Part shown: positions 7,581 to 14,660 of the stretch, piece after piece
Layout of the letters: each line of letters starts with the position of its first letter
How positions within the stretch are numbered: position 1 is the first letter of the stretch
Assembly (NCBI GenBank): GCA_009927835.1
Contig: RFMG01000247.1
Location: forward strand, 1-39,523
DNA from: Verrucomicrobiota bacterium
GTDB lineage: Bacteria > Verrucomicrobiota > Verrucomicrobiia > Methylacidiphilales > Verrucolacustridaceae
Reading direction: 5' to 3'
DNA: 39,523 bases
Notes under the pieces: generated by a model
Seen by the model: the letters and a program-made list of their open reading frames with translations, nothing else
Databases searched by the model: none
What the model was told of the DNA's origin: nothing
Position numbers and translations under genes: made by a program

Positions 7581-9218
7581 ATGACCCCATGGGTTCAGTT
7601 AAGAAAAAGCGGAAATCAAAAATCGCAAAGCATAAACGCCGCAAGCGTAGCCGCGCGAACCGCCATAAGAAGCGTCTCCGGTACAAGACGTAAGCCTTGG
7701 GCGCTCTGCGTCCTGCTTGCGCTTGCCCCCCTTACTCTTCCCGCCGTTGATCCGGCACGCAATGATCGGGTCGATTCCGCCCTCTCTTTTGCGGAAGGTC
7801 GTCGTGCCGATTCCCTCGGTTTGAGCGGTATCGCCCTCGAGGCCTACACCCGTGCCCTCGAATCCGACCCGACATCCCGGCAGGCCGCCCTTGCAAAGGC
7901 GGCCTCTCTTATCGACCTGGGACGCACGAACGAGGCACTGCCCCTCCTTCAATCCCTCGATCTGTCGCCCCAGGATGAGGCGGAACGCTCCACCCTTCTT
8001 TGTTTGGCGCTGATAGGATCCAAACAGGGCGAAGCTGCCATTCAGGCGCAACGTGATGCCCTGACCGCCCTGGCAGGTTGGCAAATCGATGATCCTGCCC
8101 GTCTAGCCCGCGTCGCCGAAGGTCTTCTTCGCTCCGGGACATCACTTTCCAGAAAATCCCAAAAAGAAATCGCGGCCTCGGTCCTCCCGGCCTTTATCCG
8201 AGCGGCCGATCTGAATACCGGTTTGGGAGGCTTCACTCTTCGCGCCGCCGAGATTGCCTTAACCGCAGACGATCTGCCCACGGCGATCCGCTACTTCAGG
8301 GAATTTGTCGACGAGCGGCCGGAGGAGGTCTCGTTTTTAGAACAGCTGGCTGCGGTGCTCATCCTGAACGATCAATCCCCCGAGGCAGACCAGCTGCTGC
8401 GTCGTGCGGAGCTCGAGAAACCGAACCGGTCGAATCTCTATCCCGTGATGGCAAATTTGTATGAGGAGCTCAATCTTCCCGCCCGGGCCGAGATCTATCG
8501 AGTCCTGGCCCTGCACTGTCTTGGAAAAACCGACCCTGCCGATTACCTTCGCCTGGCCCTTCTCCAACTCAAGCAGAACCAGACCCGTCGCACTCATCAC
8601 ACCCTGTCCCAGGCCTCTTTGGCACACCCGGACTCACTGCAACTTCTCCTCGTTCGCGGTTTGACCGAAAAAGCTGAGAATCGGATGGCCGAGGCAGCGG
8701 CGACCTTTGCCCAAGTGGAGAGACTCGCCCAGGGCAAACCGGGCATTTTGGATGCGGGCTTTTACTTTGAGTACGGTTCAGCCTGTGAGCAGTCGGGCCA
8801 GCCGAAACGTTCCGAGGCAGCCCTTCAGAAAGCACTCCAACTCAACCCAGCCCATCACCCGTCGCTGAACTATCTGGGATACATGTGGGCGGAAAGGGGA
8901 AAAAACCTGCCCCAAGCGCTGAACCTGATCGAGAAAGCCCTCGCTCTCAACCCGGGAAATCCCGCTTATCTGGACAGCCAAGGATGGGCTCTTTTTCAGA
9001 TGGGAAATCCCCAGGCTGCCCAACCCCTCATCGAGGAGGCTCTTCGCCAGGTTCCTGATGACCCCACGCTTCTCGAGCACTTTGGGGATGTGACAGCCCG
9101 ACTGGGGAAGACCCAGATCGCCCTCGATTCATATCGGAAAGCGGTCCAGTTCGGTGGCTCGCGCGTTGTGTTAGGGGACAAAATACGGCTCAGCGAACCG
9201 TCTGAAAAACCCAGGTAA
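7581..9218 (+). CDS. Secreted TPR-repeat protein
   Basis: A large protein (545 residues from ATG 7581) with a hydrophobic signal segment (KPWALCVLLALAPLTLPAV) and at least eight to ten tetratricopeptide repeats down to the C-terminus. Clear units are LEAYTRALESDPTSRQAALA, KALQLNPAHHPSLNYLGYMW, and EKALALNPGNPAYLDSQGWA with LFQMGNPQAAQPLIEEAL. The pair resembles the TPR tails of bacterial outer-membrane or periplasmic assembly proteins, but I cannot name a partner. Start problem: between ATG 7581 and the signal segment no other ATG, GTG or TTG occurs in frame. If 7581 is used, codons 4-37 are read in a different frame from the mS38-like gene at 7589-7693, making a dual-coding stretch. Confidence 0.85.
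   Translation: MTPWVQLRKSGNQKSQSINAASVAARTAIRSVSGTRRKPWALCVLLALAPLTLPAVDPARNDRVDSALSFAEGRRADSLGLSGIALEAYTRALESDPTSRQAALAKAASLIDLGRTNEALPLLQSLDLSPQDEAERSTLLCLALIGSKQGEAAIQAQRDALTALAGWQIDDPARLARVAEGLLRSGTSLSRKSQKEIAASVLPAFIRAADLNTGLGGFTLRAAEIALTADDLPTAIRYFREFVDERPEEVSFLEQLAAVLILNDQSPEADQLLRRAELEKPNRSNLYPVMANLYEELNLPARAEIYRVLALHCLGKTDPADYLRLALLQLKQNQTRRTHHTLSQASLAHPDSLQLLLVRGLTEKAENRMAEAAATFAQVERLAQGKPGILDAGFYFEYGSACEQSGQPKRSEAALQKALQLNPAHHPSLNYLGYMWAERGKNLPQALNLIEKALALNPGNPAYLDSQGWALFQMGNPQAAQPLIEEALRQVPDDPTLLEHFGDVTARLGKTQIALDSYRKAVQFGGSRVVLGDKIRLSEPSEKPR
7589..7693 (+). CDS. Very short basic protein of the COX24/AURKAIP1 (mS38) type
   Basis: A 34-residue ORF, MGSVKKKRKSKIAKHKRRKR and then SRANRHKKRLRYKT. 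More than half of the residues are Lys, Arg or His. The order SV-KKRK-K-KHKRRKR-R matches the C-terminal motif of mitochondrial ribosomal protein mS38 (COX24/AURKAIP1), and short bacterial proteins of this make-up are known from several phyla, where they are thought to bind the small ribosomal subunit. It sits 24 bases after hisG. The stop TAA at 7691 comes just before the hydrophobic segment of the TPR protein, which is encoded in another frame. Gene callers often miss it for its length. The family resemblance is strong; ribosome binding in this organism is inference. Confidence 0.88.
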   Translation: MGSVKKKRKSKIAKHKRRKRSRANRHKKRLRYKT

Positions 9219-9221
9219 AGC

Positions 9222-9566
9222 CTACCCTTTTGCTAGTTTCCCCGGATCTCCGCCCCAAGCCGCGACCTTTGCCTTGGCCGACATCTCTTCAGCCTCCTGA
9301 ATCTTGCCTGCTCTTCCGTAAGCCAGAGACAAACTGGTGTAAGCCAGCTGGTCTCGGGGCCTCAAGGAAACCAGTTTTTTAAGGGCGGAAATGGCCTCCT
9401 CCAAACAATCCAGCTTTACCAAGGACATCCCGAGAGCCTGCCAGGCTTCCGCGTTCCCGGGGTCTATTTCGGCGGCGCACCTGTAACACGCCGCGGCATC
9501 TTTCATCTCCCCCATGGCCAAAGCCATGTGGCCCTCCTCCATCTTTTGATCAGCCGTCGGGCTCAT
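9222..9566 (-). CDS. Small TPR protein
   Basis: A 114-residue protein made of about three tetratricopeptide units (EGHMALAMGEMKDAAACYRC, AWQALGMSLVKLDCLEEAIS, AYTSLSLAYGRAGKIQEAEE) and no signal peptide, so probably a cytoplasmic adaptor. The ATG at 9566 overlaps the cobA-hemD stop (ATGA), so it is the last cistron of the haem operon and translated by coupling. It ends three bases from the convergent TPR gene on the other strand, leaving no room for a separate terminator. Its link to tetrapyrrole enzymes is by position only. Confidence 0.85.
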   Translation of the reverse strand: MSPTADQKMEEGHMALAMGEMKDAAACYRCAAEIDPGNAEAWQALGMSLVKLDCLEEAISALKKLVSLRPRDQLAYTSLSLAYGRAGKIQEAEEMSAKAKVAAWGGDPGKLAKG

Positions 9567-11005
9567 GATTTTCGCAGGATGGCAGATAAAACCCCGCGTA
9601 CCGAGGGCTCCTTTGCCACCGCACAAACCTTCCAGCCTGCCTTTCTTGCTGCTCGCACGGTTGCGGGACCGATCGCAACCACCCTTGGTTCCGAGGTCCA
9701 CTGGGGGATAGCCTTACGGAATCTTTCTGCTGCTGTTCCGCTCGCAAAGACGACCCAGTCGGCCCCATCCCGCGCCAGAGCATCCCGAACCGGGAAGGGA
9801 ATGGACCGAGCCTCCTGGTTTCGATATATCACCAAACGCTCAACCGATAATCCCTTTTTCCGTAAAAGCATTGCCAGCTCCCCGCTGCCTGAATCCCCCG
9901 TAAGGTGGAGGACTCTTCCCTTGGCCCACTTTGGCCAACCCTGAGCCAACTCCTTGGAACCTGGCCCTGGCCCCACCCAGTCGGGCTTAAGGCCGATCGA
10001 TTCCAGCACGACGGCCGTGGATCGACCCACCGCTGCAACGCGACAACAAGCGATCTTTCGCCAGTCACCGACGATCCCGGGAAAGGCTCGTACTGCGGCA
10101 GCGCTTGTGAAAATCAGCCAGTCCGCCCGATGGATCTTGGGAATCCATCCTGCTTGGGGAGGGCAAGCCTCGGTCTTTGTCATCGGAACTTCCCACACCT
10201 CCGCGCCATTTTCCTCCAGCACCTCCCTCCAGCCTTTTCGAAGGGATTCGCTTGCCGTGAGAACGATCCTCGTGCCAGCAAGGGGTCTTTTGTCCCACCA
10301 AGCCAGTTTTCTGCGCAAAGCGACCACCGAACCAACGACAACCACAGCCGGGGCCTGGACCCCCCTCCGCCGGGCCGACTTCGCCAAGGTGCCCACGGTT
10401 TTGATCAAAATACGTTGGCTTCGGCACGTTCCGCCCGATATGAGTCCCGCAGGCGTGCTTTTTGCAAACCCCAGACGGATGGCACCCTGAAGAAACTCAT
10501 CCAACCCCTCCACCGTCATGTATCCAACCAACGTTTTCCCTGCTACCGATCCCCGGGCCCGATTACCGATTTGAAAAACAATCTCACTGCTCACCCCCCT
10601 GTGCGTGACAGGTATGCCGGCGTACGCGGGGGCAGCGACACCCGCGGTAACACCTGAGATCACTTCAAATGGAACTCCCGCTTGCGCCAAGGCCTCCGCC
10701 TCCTCCCCTCCTCGGCCAAAGACAAAAGGATCTCCCCCTTTCAAACGCACAACCCTGGCTCCTTTCTTCGCATGGCGAATCAGCTGGCGGTGAATCTCTG
10801 CCTGCTGCATTTTTTTGCCCCGGGGTGCCTTTCCGGCATCGACAAGTTTTGCCCCTTCCCTGGTTCCCATGAGGATTGCCGGATTCACGAGCCGGTCATA
10901 AAGAACGATATCAGCCCGGGATAAAATCTCCTTTCCACGTTGGGTGATCAGGCCCGGGTCTCCCGGGCCCGCTCCCACGAGCCACACTTTTCCCCCGTTA
11001 CCCAC
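9563..11005 (-). CDS. cobA-hemD: Uroporphyrinogen-III methyltransferase / uroporphyrinogen-III synthase fusion
   Basis: One polypeptide of 480 residues with two enzymes. Residues 1-240 are the SAM-dependent methyltransferase (CobA/SUMT) that makes precorrin-2 for siroheme or cobalamin: VWLVGAGPGDPGLIT, the VVRLKGGDPFVFGRGGEEAE motif and the PVTHRGVS segment. Residues about 245-480 are HemD, which closes and inverts ring D of hydroxymethylbilane; it is divergent, as usual, but keeps the alternating Rossmann-like pattern and DWVVFASGTAAERF. The GTG start at 11005 overlaps the hemC stop by 8 bases and has a full GAGGAG site 7 bases upstream, inside hemC, so the longer upstream frame is not needed. 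The fusion is known from several bacterial phyla. Confidence 0.94.
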   Translation of the reverse strand: MGNGGKVWLVGAGPGDPGLITQRGKEILSRADIVLYDRLVNPAILMGTREGAKLVDAGKAPRGKKMQQAEIHRQLIRHAKKGARVVRLKGGDPFVFGRGGEEAEALAQAGVPFEVISGVTAGVAAPAYAGIPVTHRGVSSEIVFQIGNRARGSVAGKTLVGYMTVEGLDEFLQGAIRLGFAKSTPAGLISGGTCRSQRILIKTVGTLAKSARRRGVQAPAVVVVGSVVALRRKLAWWDKRPLAGTRIVLTASESLRKGWREVLEENGAEVWEVPMTKTEACPPQAGWIPKIHRADWLIFTSAAAVRAFPGIVGDWRKIACCRVAAVGRSTAVVLESIGLKPDWVGPGPGSKELAQGWPKWAKGRVLHLTGDSGSGELAMLLRKKGLSVERLVIYRNQEARSIPFPVRDALARDGADWVVFASGTAAERFRKAIPQWTSEPRVVAIGPATVRAARKAGWKVCAVAKEPSVRGVLSAILRKS

Positions 11006-11882
11006 GTCGCATCTCCTCGGCAAGTCGAGCTCCCAAAAGCTCCCCCTCACTGGAAGGTCCCTCCACAACGCCTCGCTGCGGACGCCCGTTCCGACCCCGC
11101 ACCCCCGCCCGCAAGTGCAATGTCCCGTTGGGTTGGATCTGCGCAAAGGCCCCCAGCGACTCGGAGCACCCGCCTCCCCAGGAACACAAAAAACTTTTCT
11201 CTGCCGTCACCCGCGCACGAATCCCGCAATCATCCAGCTGCAGAAGCAGATCGAGAGTGCGGGGATCGTCTTTTCTGCACTGCACAGCCAATGCCCCCTG
11301 CCCGGGCGCTGGGATCATCCACTCCACTGCCAGTCGTTCCATCTCCAGTCCGCTCCTCAATCCCCCCAAACGATCAATCCCGGCACATGCCAAAAGGATT
11401 CCCTGCCAACCGCTCTCCTCCATGCACCGCTCCATTCTTCGATCTACATTGCCGCGAATGTTATGGAAGTCCGCGCCCGGGTTTCTCTCGGACCAAAACA
11501 TTCTTCGTCTCGGGCTTTCCGTTCCAACCCACTTGCTGCTCTTGGACTGGCCTCCAGCCCTGAAAACCCACGCATCCCGGGGGTCCGCCCTCTCGGGATA
11601 CGCTCCAACCGTTAAGGCTTCATGCGTTCTGGTGGGAAGATCTTTTGCACTGTGGACGGCCACGTCGATCTCCTGCCCGACGAGCGACTTTTCCAGGGCG
11701 GAGCTGAACTCACCTGCCTCGGAGGGGATTTCGTCGCCAAACTCGGAGCGCACGTCCCCCGTGGTCTTGATGGGAAGGATCTCCACTCCGACGCCCGGAC
11801 TTAATTTTCTGATACGCTCGGCCACCCCTGTCGCCTGCACCCATGCCAGTCGGCTTCCGCGCGTTCCCAGCCGAAGCTTCAT
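10998..11882 (-). CDS. hemC: Porphobilinogen deaminase (hydroxymethylbilane synthase)
   Basis: Polymerises four porphobilinogens into hydroxymethylbilane. The 294-residue protein starts LRLGTRGSRLAWVQA, keeps the catalytic Asp81 in DVAVHSAKDLPT, the IRGNVDRR arginine motif, and the dipyrromethane-cofactor cysteine Cys239 in GGGCSESLGAF. The cofactor motif is GGCSESLGA rather than the common GGCQ(V/I)P(I/L)GA, an unusual variant but with the cysteine intact. The ATG overlaps the hemA stop (ATGA). The stop overlaps cobA-hemD. Confidence 0.96.
   Translation of the reverse strand: MKLRLGTRGSRLAWVQATGVAERIRKLSPGVGVEILPIKTTGDVRSEFGDEIPSEAGEFSSALEKSLVGQEIDVAVHSAKDLPTRTHEALTVGAYPERADPRDAWVFRAGGQSKSSKWVGTESPRRRMFWSERNPGADFHNIRGNVDRRMERCMEESGWQGILLACAGIDRLGGLRSGLEMERLAVEWMIPAPGQGALAVQCRKDDPRTLDLLLQLDDCGIRARVTAEKSFLCSWGGGCSESLGAFAQIQPNGTLHLRAGVRGRNGRPQRGVVEGPSSEGELLGARLAEEMRRG
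11013..11018 (-). promoter_or_regulatory. Shine-Dalgarno GAGGAG fixing the GTG start of cobA-hemD
   Basis: GAGGAG on the minus strand, 7 bases before GTG 11005 and within the last codons of hemC. It selects the GTG over the long upstream open frame that runs to 11146. Confidence 0.7.
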
Positions 11883-12904
11883 TCCCGAAAAATACGGTTG
11901 TTTTGAAGGTTTCCAGCCCACTCCGCTGCAAAGATCGACTCGTGTTTTCTTATAACCTCCTCCGCACGATGGATCGACCCCAGGGATTCAGGCATGACCT
12001 CGCTTCTTTTTGCCAAATCCTCCAAATCAACCCACTTGGAACCTGGAAAAGCCCTTCGCAATCCTGCCAGGGTTCGTGGCACGCCGAGATCCAGCAAAAG
12101 CAAAGGGCCACCGCCCTGCGAACTTGCCCAAGACAGTTCGCCTCCTGCCAGCGCGGACACAACCACCGTCGCTGAATTCACCGCTTGCGACCACTCGGCC
12201 CAGGGAATTGCTGATGCCCCAAGCTCCCCGGCAAGGCAAGTTGCACGCTCCTGTGAGCGGGAAGATAACATGAAACCACGATGGCCAAATTCCCTCGCCG
12301 CCAACGCAAAACTTCGGGCCGTTTGACCCGACCCCAACAGGAGCAACGGCCAAGGCTCCTGACCGTCCAGAATCTCCAGCATGGCTTCCGCAGCCAGCCT
12401 TCCGACGGAGGGATCTCCCCGCCCGAAACCTGCGGCTGCCCGGGCCGCGCGGGCCGCCCGTAGCCCCGATTGAAAGAGGGAGTGCATTGCCGCCCCCGTG
12501 CCTCCGGCCTCCCTGGATGCCGAATACGCAAGACGGACTTGGCCTAAAATCTCCCCCTCCCCGATCACCATCGAACGCAATCCGGTCGCCACCTCGGCCA
12601 GGTGTCGCCAGCACGAAATCCCCTCATGCAGGTAAACCCCGCAGGCCTCTTTCCAGGCAGATCCCAAATCGGCAGGCATCGAACGGACCAAGGAGGACAG
12701 GATCTCAGGGCCCCTTTGTTCGGAGCGACCATAGATCTCCACCCGATTGCACGTGCTGAGAAAAACCACTTCCGCCGCGCCTTCGTGCTCGATCAGATGC
12801 TGAATCCAACGATCCCCGACGGAGGAAGCCAACACCTCCCTCACACCCAGCGGGGTCGAATGATGGTCCACCCCGACGCAAAAAATACCCCGTCCGGGTC
12901 TCAT
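11879..12904 (-). CDS. hemA: Glutamyl-tRNA reductase, C-terminally short
   Basis: First committed step of the C5 haem route: NADPH-dependent reduction of Glu-tRNA(Glu) to glutamate-1-semialdehyde. The N-terminal catalytic domain has GVDHHSTPLGVRE and the nucleophile Cys52 in LSTCNRVEIYG. ATGLRSMVIGEGEILGQV and the Rossmann segment LLLLGSGQTARSFA follow. At 341 residues it is about 80 shorter than the usual enzyme: it stops just after the segment RAEEVIRKHESIFAAEW, so most of the helical dimerisation domain is missing. The stop codon is where the hemC start overlaps it, so the shortness looks natural rather than a frameshift. The ATG overlaps the upstream stop (ATGA). Confidence 0.95.
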   Translation of the reverse strand: MRPGRGIFCVGVDHHSTPLGVREVLASSVGDRWIQHLIEHEGAAEVVFLSTCNRVEIYGRSEQRGPEILSSLVRSMPADLGSAWKEACGVYLHEGISCWRHLAEVATGLRSMVIGEGEILGQVRLAYSASREAGGTGAAMHSLFQSGLRAARAARAAAGFGRGDPSVGRLAAEAMLEILDGQEPWPLLLLGSGQTARSFALAAREFGHRGFMLSSRSQERATCLAGELGASAIPWAEWSQAVNSATVVVSALAGGELSWASSQGGGPLLLLDLGVPRTLAGLRRAFPGSKWVDLEDLAKRSEVMPESLGSIHRAEEVIRKHESIFAAEWAGNLQNNRIFRE

Positions 12905-13497
12905 CCTTTTCTCATCAAAATTCTGGATTTCTTGGGAACGGCGTCCGGAGGCGTCGGAACCGGATTGCCCATCAGCTTTCGAACCTCACTTTGCATGGTT
13001 TGGGGCGAATTCGCGTCCATGTCCGACCATACCACATCTCCTCCTTTTCCAAAGATCGTGACCTTCATCTTTCTATCGTCCGCTCCCCATCCCAGGGACT
13101 CGGTGATTTTTCCGTCGAAATCGGCAACCCCGCACAAATCAGGCCTTGGGTTCGCGGAGTTCCTGTTCGCCCGATACCACGGAATCAGTCGCTCCGCCTC
13201 CTCATCCAGGTCAGCCCTCATTTTTCCCACAGTCCAGCCTTTGAAAAGGGTTCCGAGGGATTTCCTCAAATCCACGACCACAATCACCCGAAACTCTTTT
13301 CTTCCTTGCCACCCATAAAGGGCGCGACCGAACTCCCTCGTCGTATCCGCCAAGGTTTGGCTGCTTGCCATGACAACGGTGACTCTCCCCGCCGGATGAA
13401 GATCCACGACGTTCCCGTCGCAATCCTTTGCATGGGGCAACTCCTTGGCGGTCGCGCACGCACTCAAGGAGAGAAGCGCCAAAAGGAAAACCTTCAT
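12901..13497 (-). CDS. Predicted lipoprotein with thioredoxin-like fold
   Basis: A 198-residue protein with a lipoprotein signal: hydrophobic residues 3-13, then the lipobox LSAC with Cys14 as lipidation site. The mature part (about 22-165) has an alternating strand/helix pattern typical of thioredoxin-like or YtfJ-like proteins (VTVVMASSQTLADTTREFG, FRVIVVVDLRKSL, GVADFDGKITESLGW, KVTIFGKGGDVVW) but no CxxC, so it is unlikely to be a redox enzyme. The C-terminus is a basic, Pro-rich tail. It is chained by ATGA overlaps to both neighbours between the methyltransferase and hemA. The role is unknown; fold assignment is tentative. Confidence 0.8.
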   Translation of the reverse strand: MKVFLLALLSLSACATAKELPHAKDCDGNVVDLHPAGRVTVVMASSQTLADTTREFGRALYGWQGRKEFRVIVVVDLRKSLGTLFKGWTVGKMRADLDEEAERLIPWYRANRNSANPRPDLCGVADFDGKITESLGWGADDRKMKVTIFGKGGDVVWSDMDANSPQTMQSEVRKLMGNPVPTPPDAVPKKSRILMRKG

Positions 13498-14660
13498 TCA
13501 ACCTCCAAAAGAAAGCCGCTCAGGTATCGACTTTCGGGGAAAGCCGGGTCAGTCGGGTGGTCGGAAGCTTGTCCAAGCCGGGCCTTGATCCGCATCATCC
13601 GACCCTCCTCCCTCGCAACCTGTTTGGCCATACCCAACAATTCCTCACCGCCAACACGGTGCGAACAAGAAAATGTTGCGAAGAGCCCCCCACGGGCAAG
13701 GGCCCTCAAGCTGCCACGATGAAGCTCTGCCATCACCCTCATGCCAGCCTCCGCCCGTGAGCGGCTTTTGACCAACCCGGGTGGATCCAAAATCACAAAA
13801 TCGTACTGGCCTTTGTTGCAGGTTCTGAGAAAGCGTGTCACATCCTCCTGCGCCCAACGAATCGTGAATCCGTGGTGGTCCCCGCTCCGTCGGGCCAACT
13901 CAAGGGAGGGTCGGGAGGTGTCGACCCCGGTCACCTCGGTCGCACCAGCCCGGGCTGCACGGAGGGCAAAACCGCCGCTGTGACAAAAGAGATCGAGAAC
14001 CTTCCGACCCCTGCACTCCATGGCAACGATCGGATAGTTTTCCTGCTGATCGAGGTAAGTTCCTGTCTTCTGGCCAGCCCGTAAATCGACCCAAACCTCC
14101 ATCCCCCCGATTTCCACCAAGGTTGGCGCTTGGGGAACAACACCCCTCGCCTCGCCAGGAAGAGTCTCCAATCCCTCCAATTTTCTTCCGGAAGCATCCC
14201 TGCGGACCCATATCCCCTCGGGCTCCAACACCCTTTGCACGGCAGCACAAACCATCTCCCAATTCCTCTCCATGGCCTCCGTGGTGATCTGCACCACAAG
14301 GTGTTTCCCATACTGATCCATCACAAGTCCGGGCATCGAATCCGTCTCCGACCAAACAATCCTCCTCGCGGGGATTTTCTTTCTTTTCTCCAGGGCCGCT
14401 TGCAACCCCTTTTCCACGAAACCTGCGTCAAAATCGTCGACACTTTTGCTGAATCTTCGCCAGGCAACCCTCGCCCCATCGCGATAAAAACCGGTTCCAA
14501 CCAGCTCCCCTCCCGCCCCGGTTGCAACGACGGAGCGACCGCTCCATTCGCCTGCTGGTTTCGTTCCGATTTCCGAACTAAGAATCCAGGGATGGCCGGC
14601 CAAAGCCTTCGATCTTACACCCGGCTTCAGCCGGAGCGCCCCACGTTCTGGATCGTTCAA
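13494..14660 (-). CDS. RlmI-type 23S rRNA (cytosine-5) methyltransferase
   Basis: 388 residues with an N-terminal PUA-like RNA-binding domain (RLKPGVRSKALAGHPWILS, about 10-75), a linking domain (about 80-195, PGLVMDQYGKHLVVQI) and a SAM methyltransferase domain. The SAM domain has VLDLFCHSGGFALRAA, the DFVILDPPGL motif and the FATFSCSH motif holding the m5C catalytic cysteine. This is the RlmI architecture (m5C1962 in E. coli), though related enzymes modify other sites. The start is TTG at 14660, overlapping the kamA stop as TTGA; no alternative start precedes the PUA domain. Confidence 0.9.
   Translation of the reverse strand: MNDPERGALRLKPGVRSKALAGHPWILSSEIGTKPAGEWSGRSVVATGAGGELVGTGFYRDGARVAWRRFSKSVDDFDAGFVEKGLQAALEKRKKIPARRIVWSETDSMPGLVMDQYGKHLVVQITTEAMERNWEMVCAAVQRVLEPEGIWVRRDASGRKLEGLETLPGEARGVVPQAPTLVEIGGMEVWVDLRAGQKTGTYLDQQENYPIVAMECRGRKVLDLFCHSGGFALRAARAGATEVTGVDTSRPSLELARRSGDHHGFTIRWAQEDVTRFLRTCNKGQYDFVILDPPGLVKSRSRAEAGMRVMAELHRGSLRALARGGLFATFSCSHRVGGEELLGMAKQVAREEGRMMRIKARLGQASDHPTDPAFPESRYLSGFLLEVE

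Noticed and set aside
11005..11146. N-terminal extension of cobA-hemD to 11146
   Set aside because: It would lie inside hemC and adds no recognisable sequence; GTG 11005 has an ideal ribosome site and gives the standard N-terminus.
10944..11955. Overlapping plus-strand open frames opposite hemC and cobA
   Set aside because: Low-complexity Ser/Pro/Arg composition and full overlap with conserved haem genes mark them as antisense shadows.
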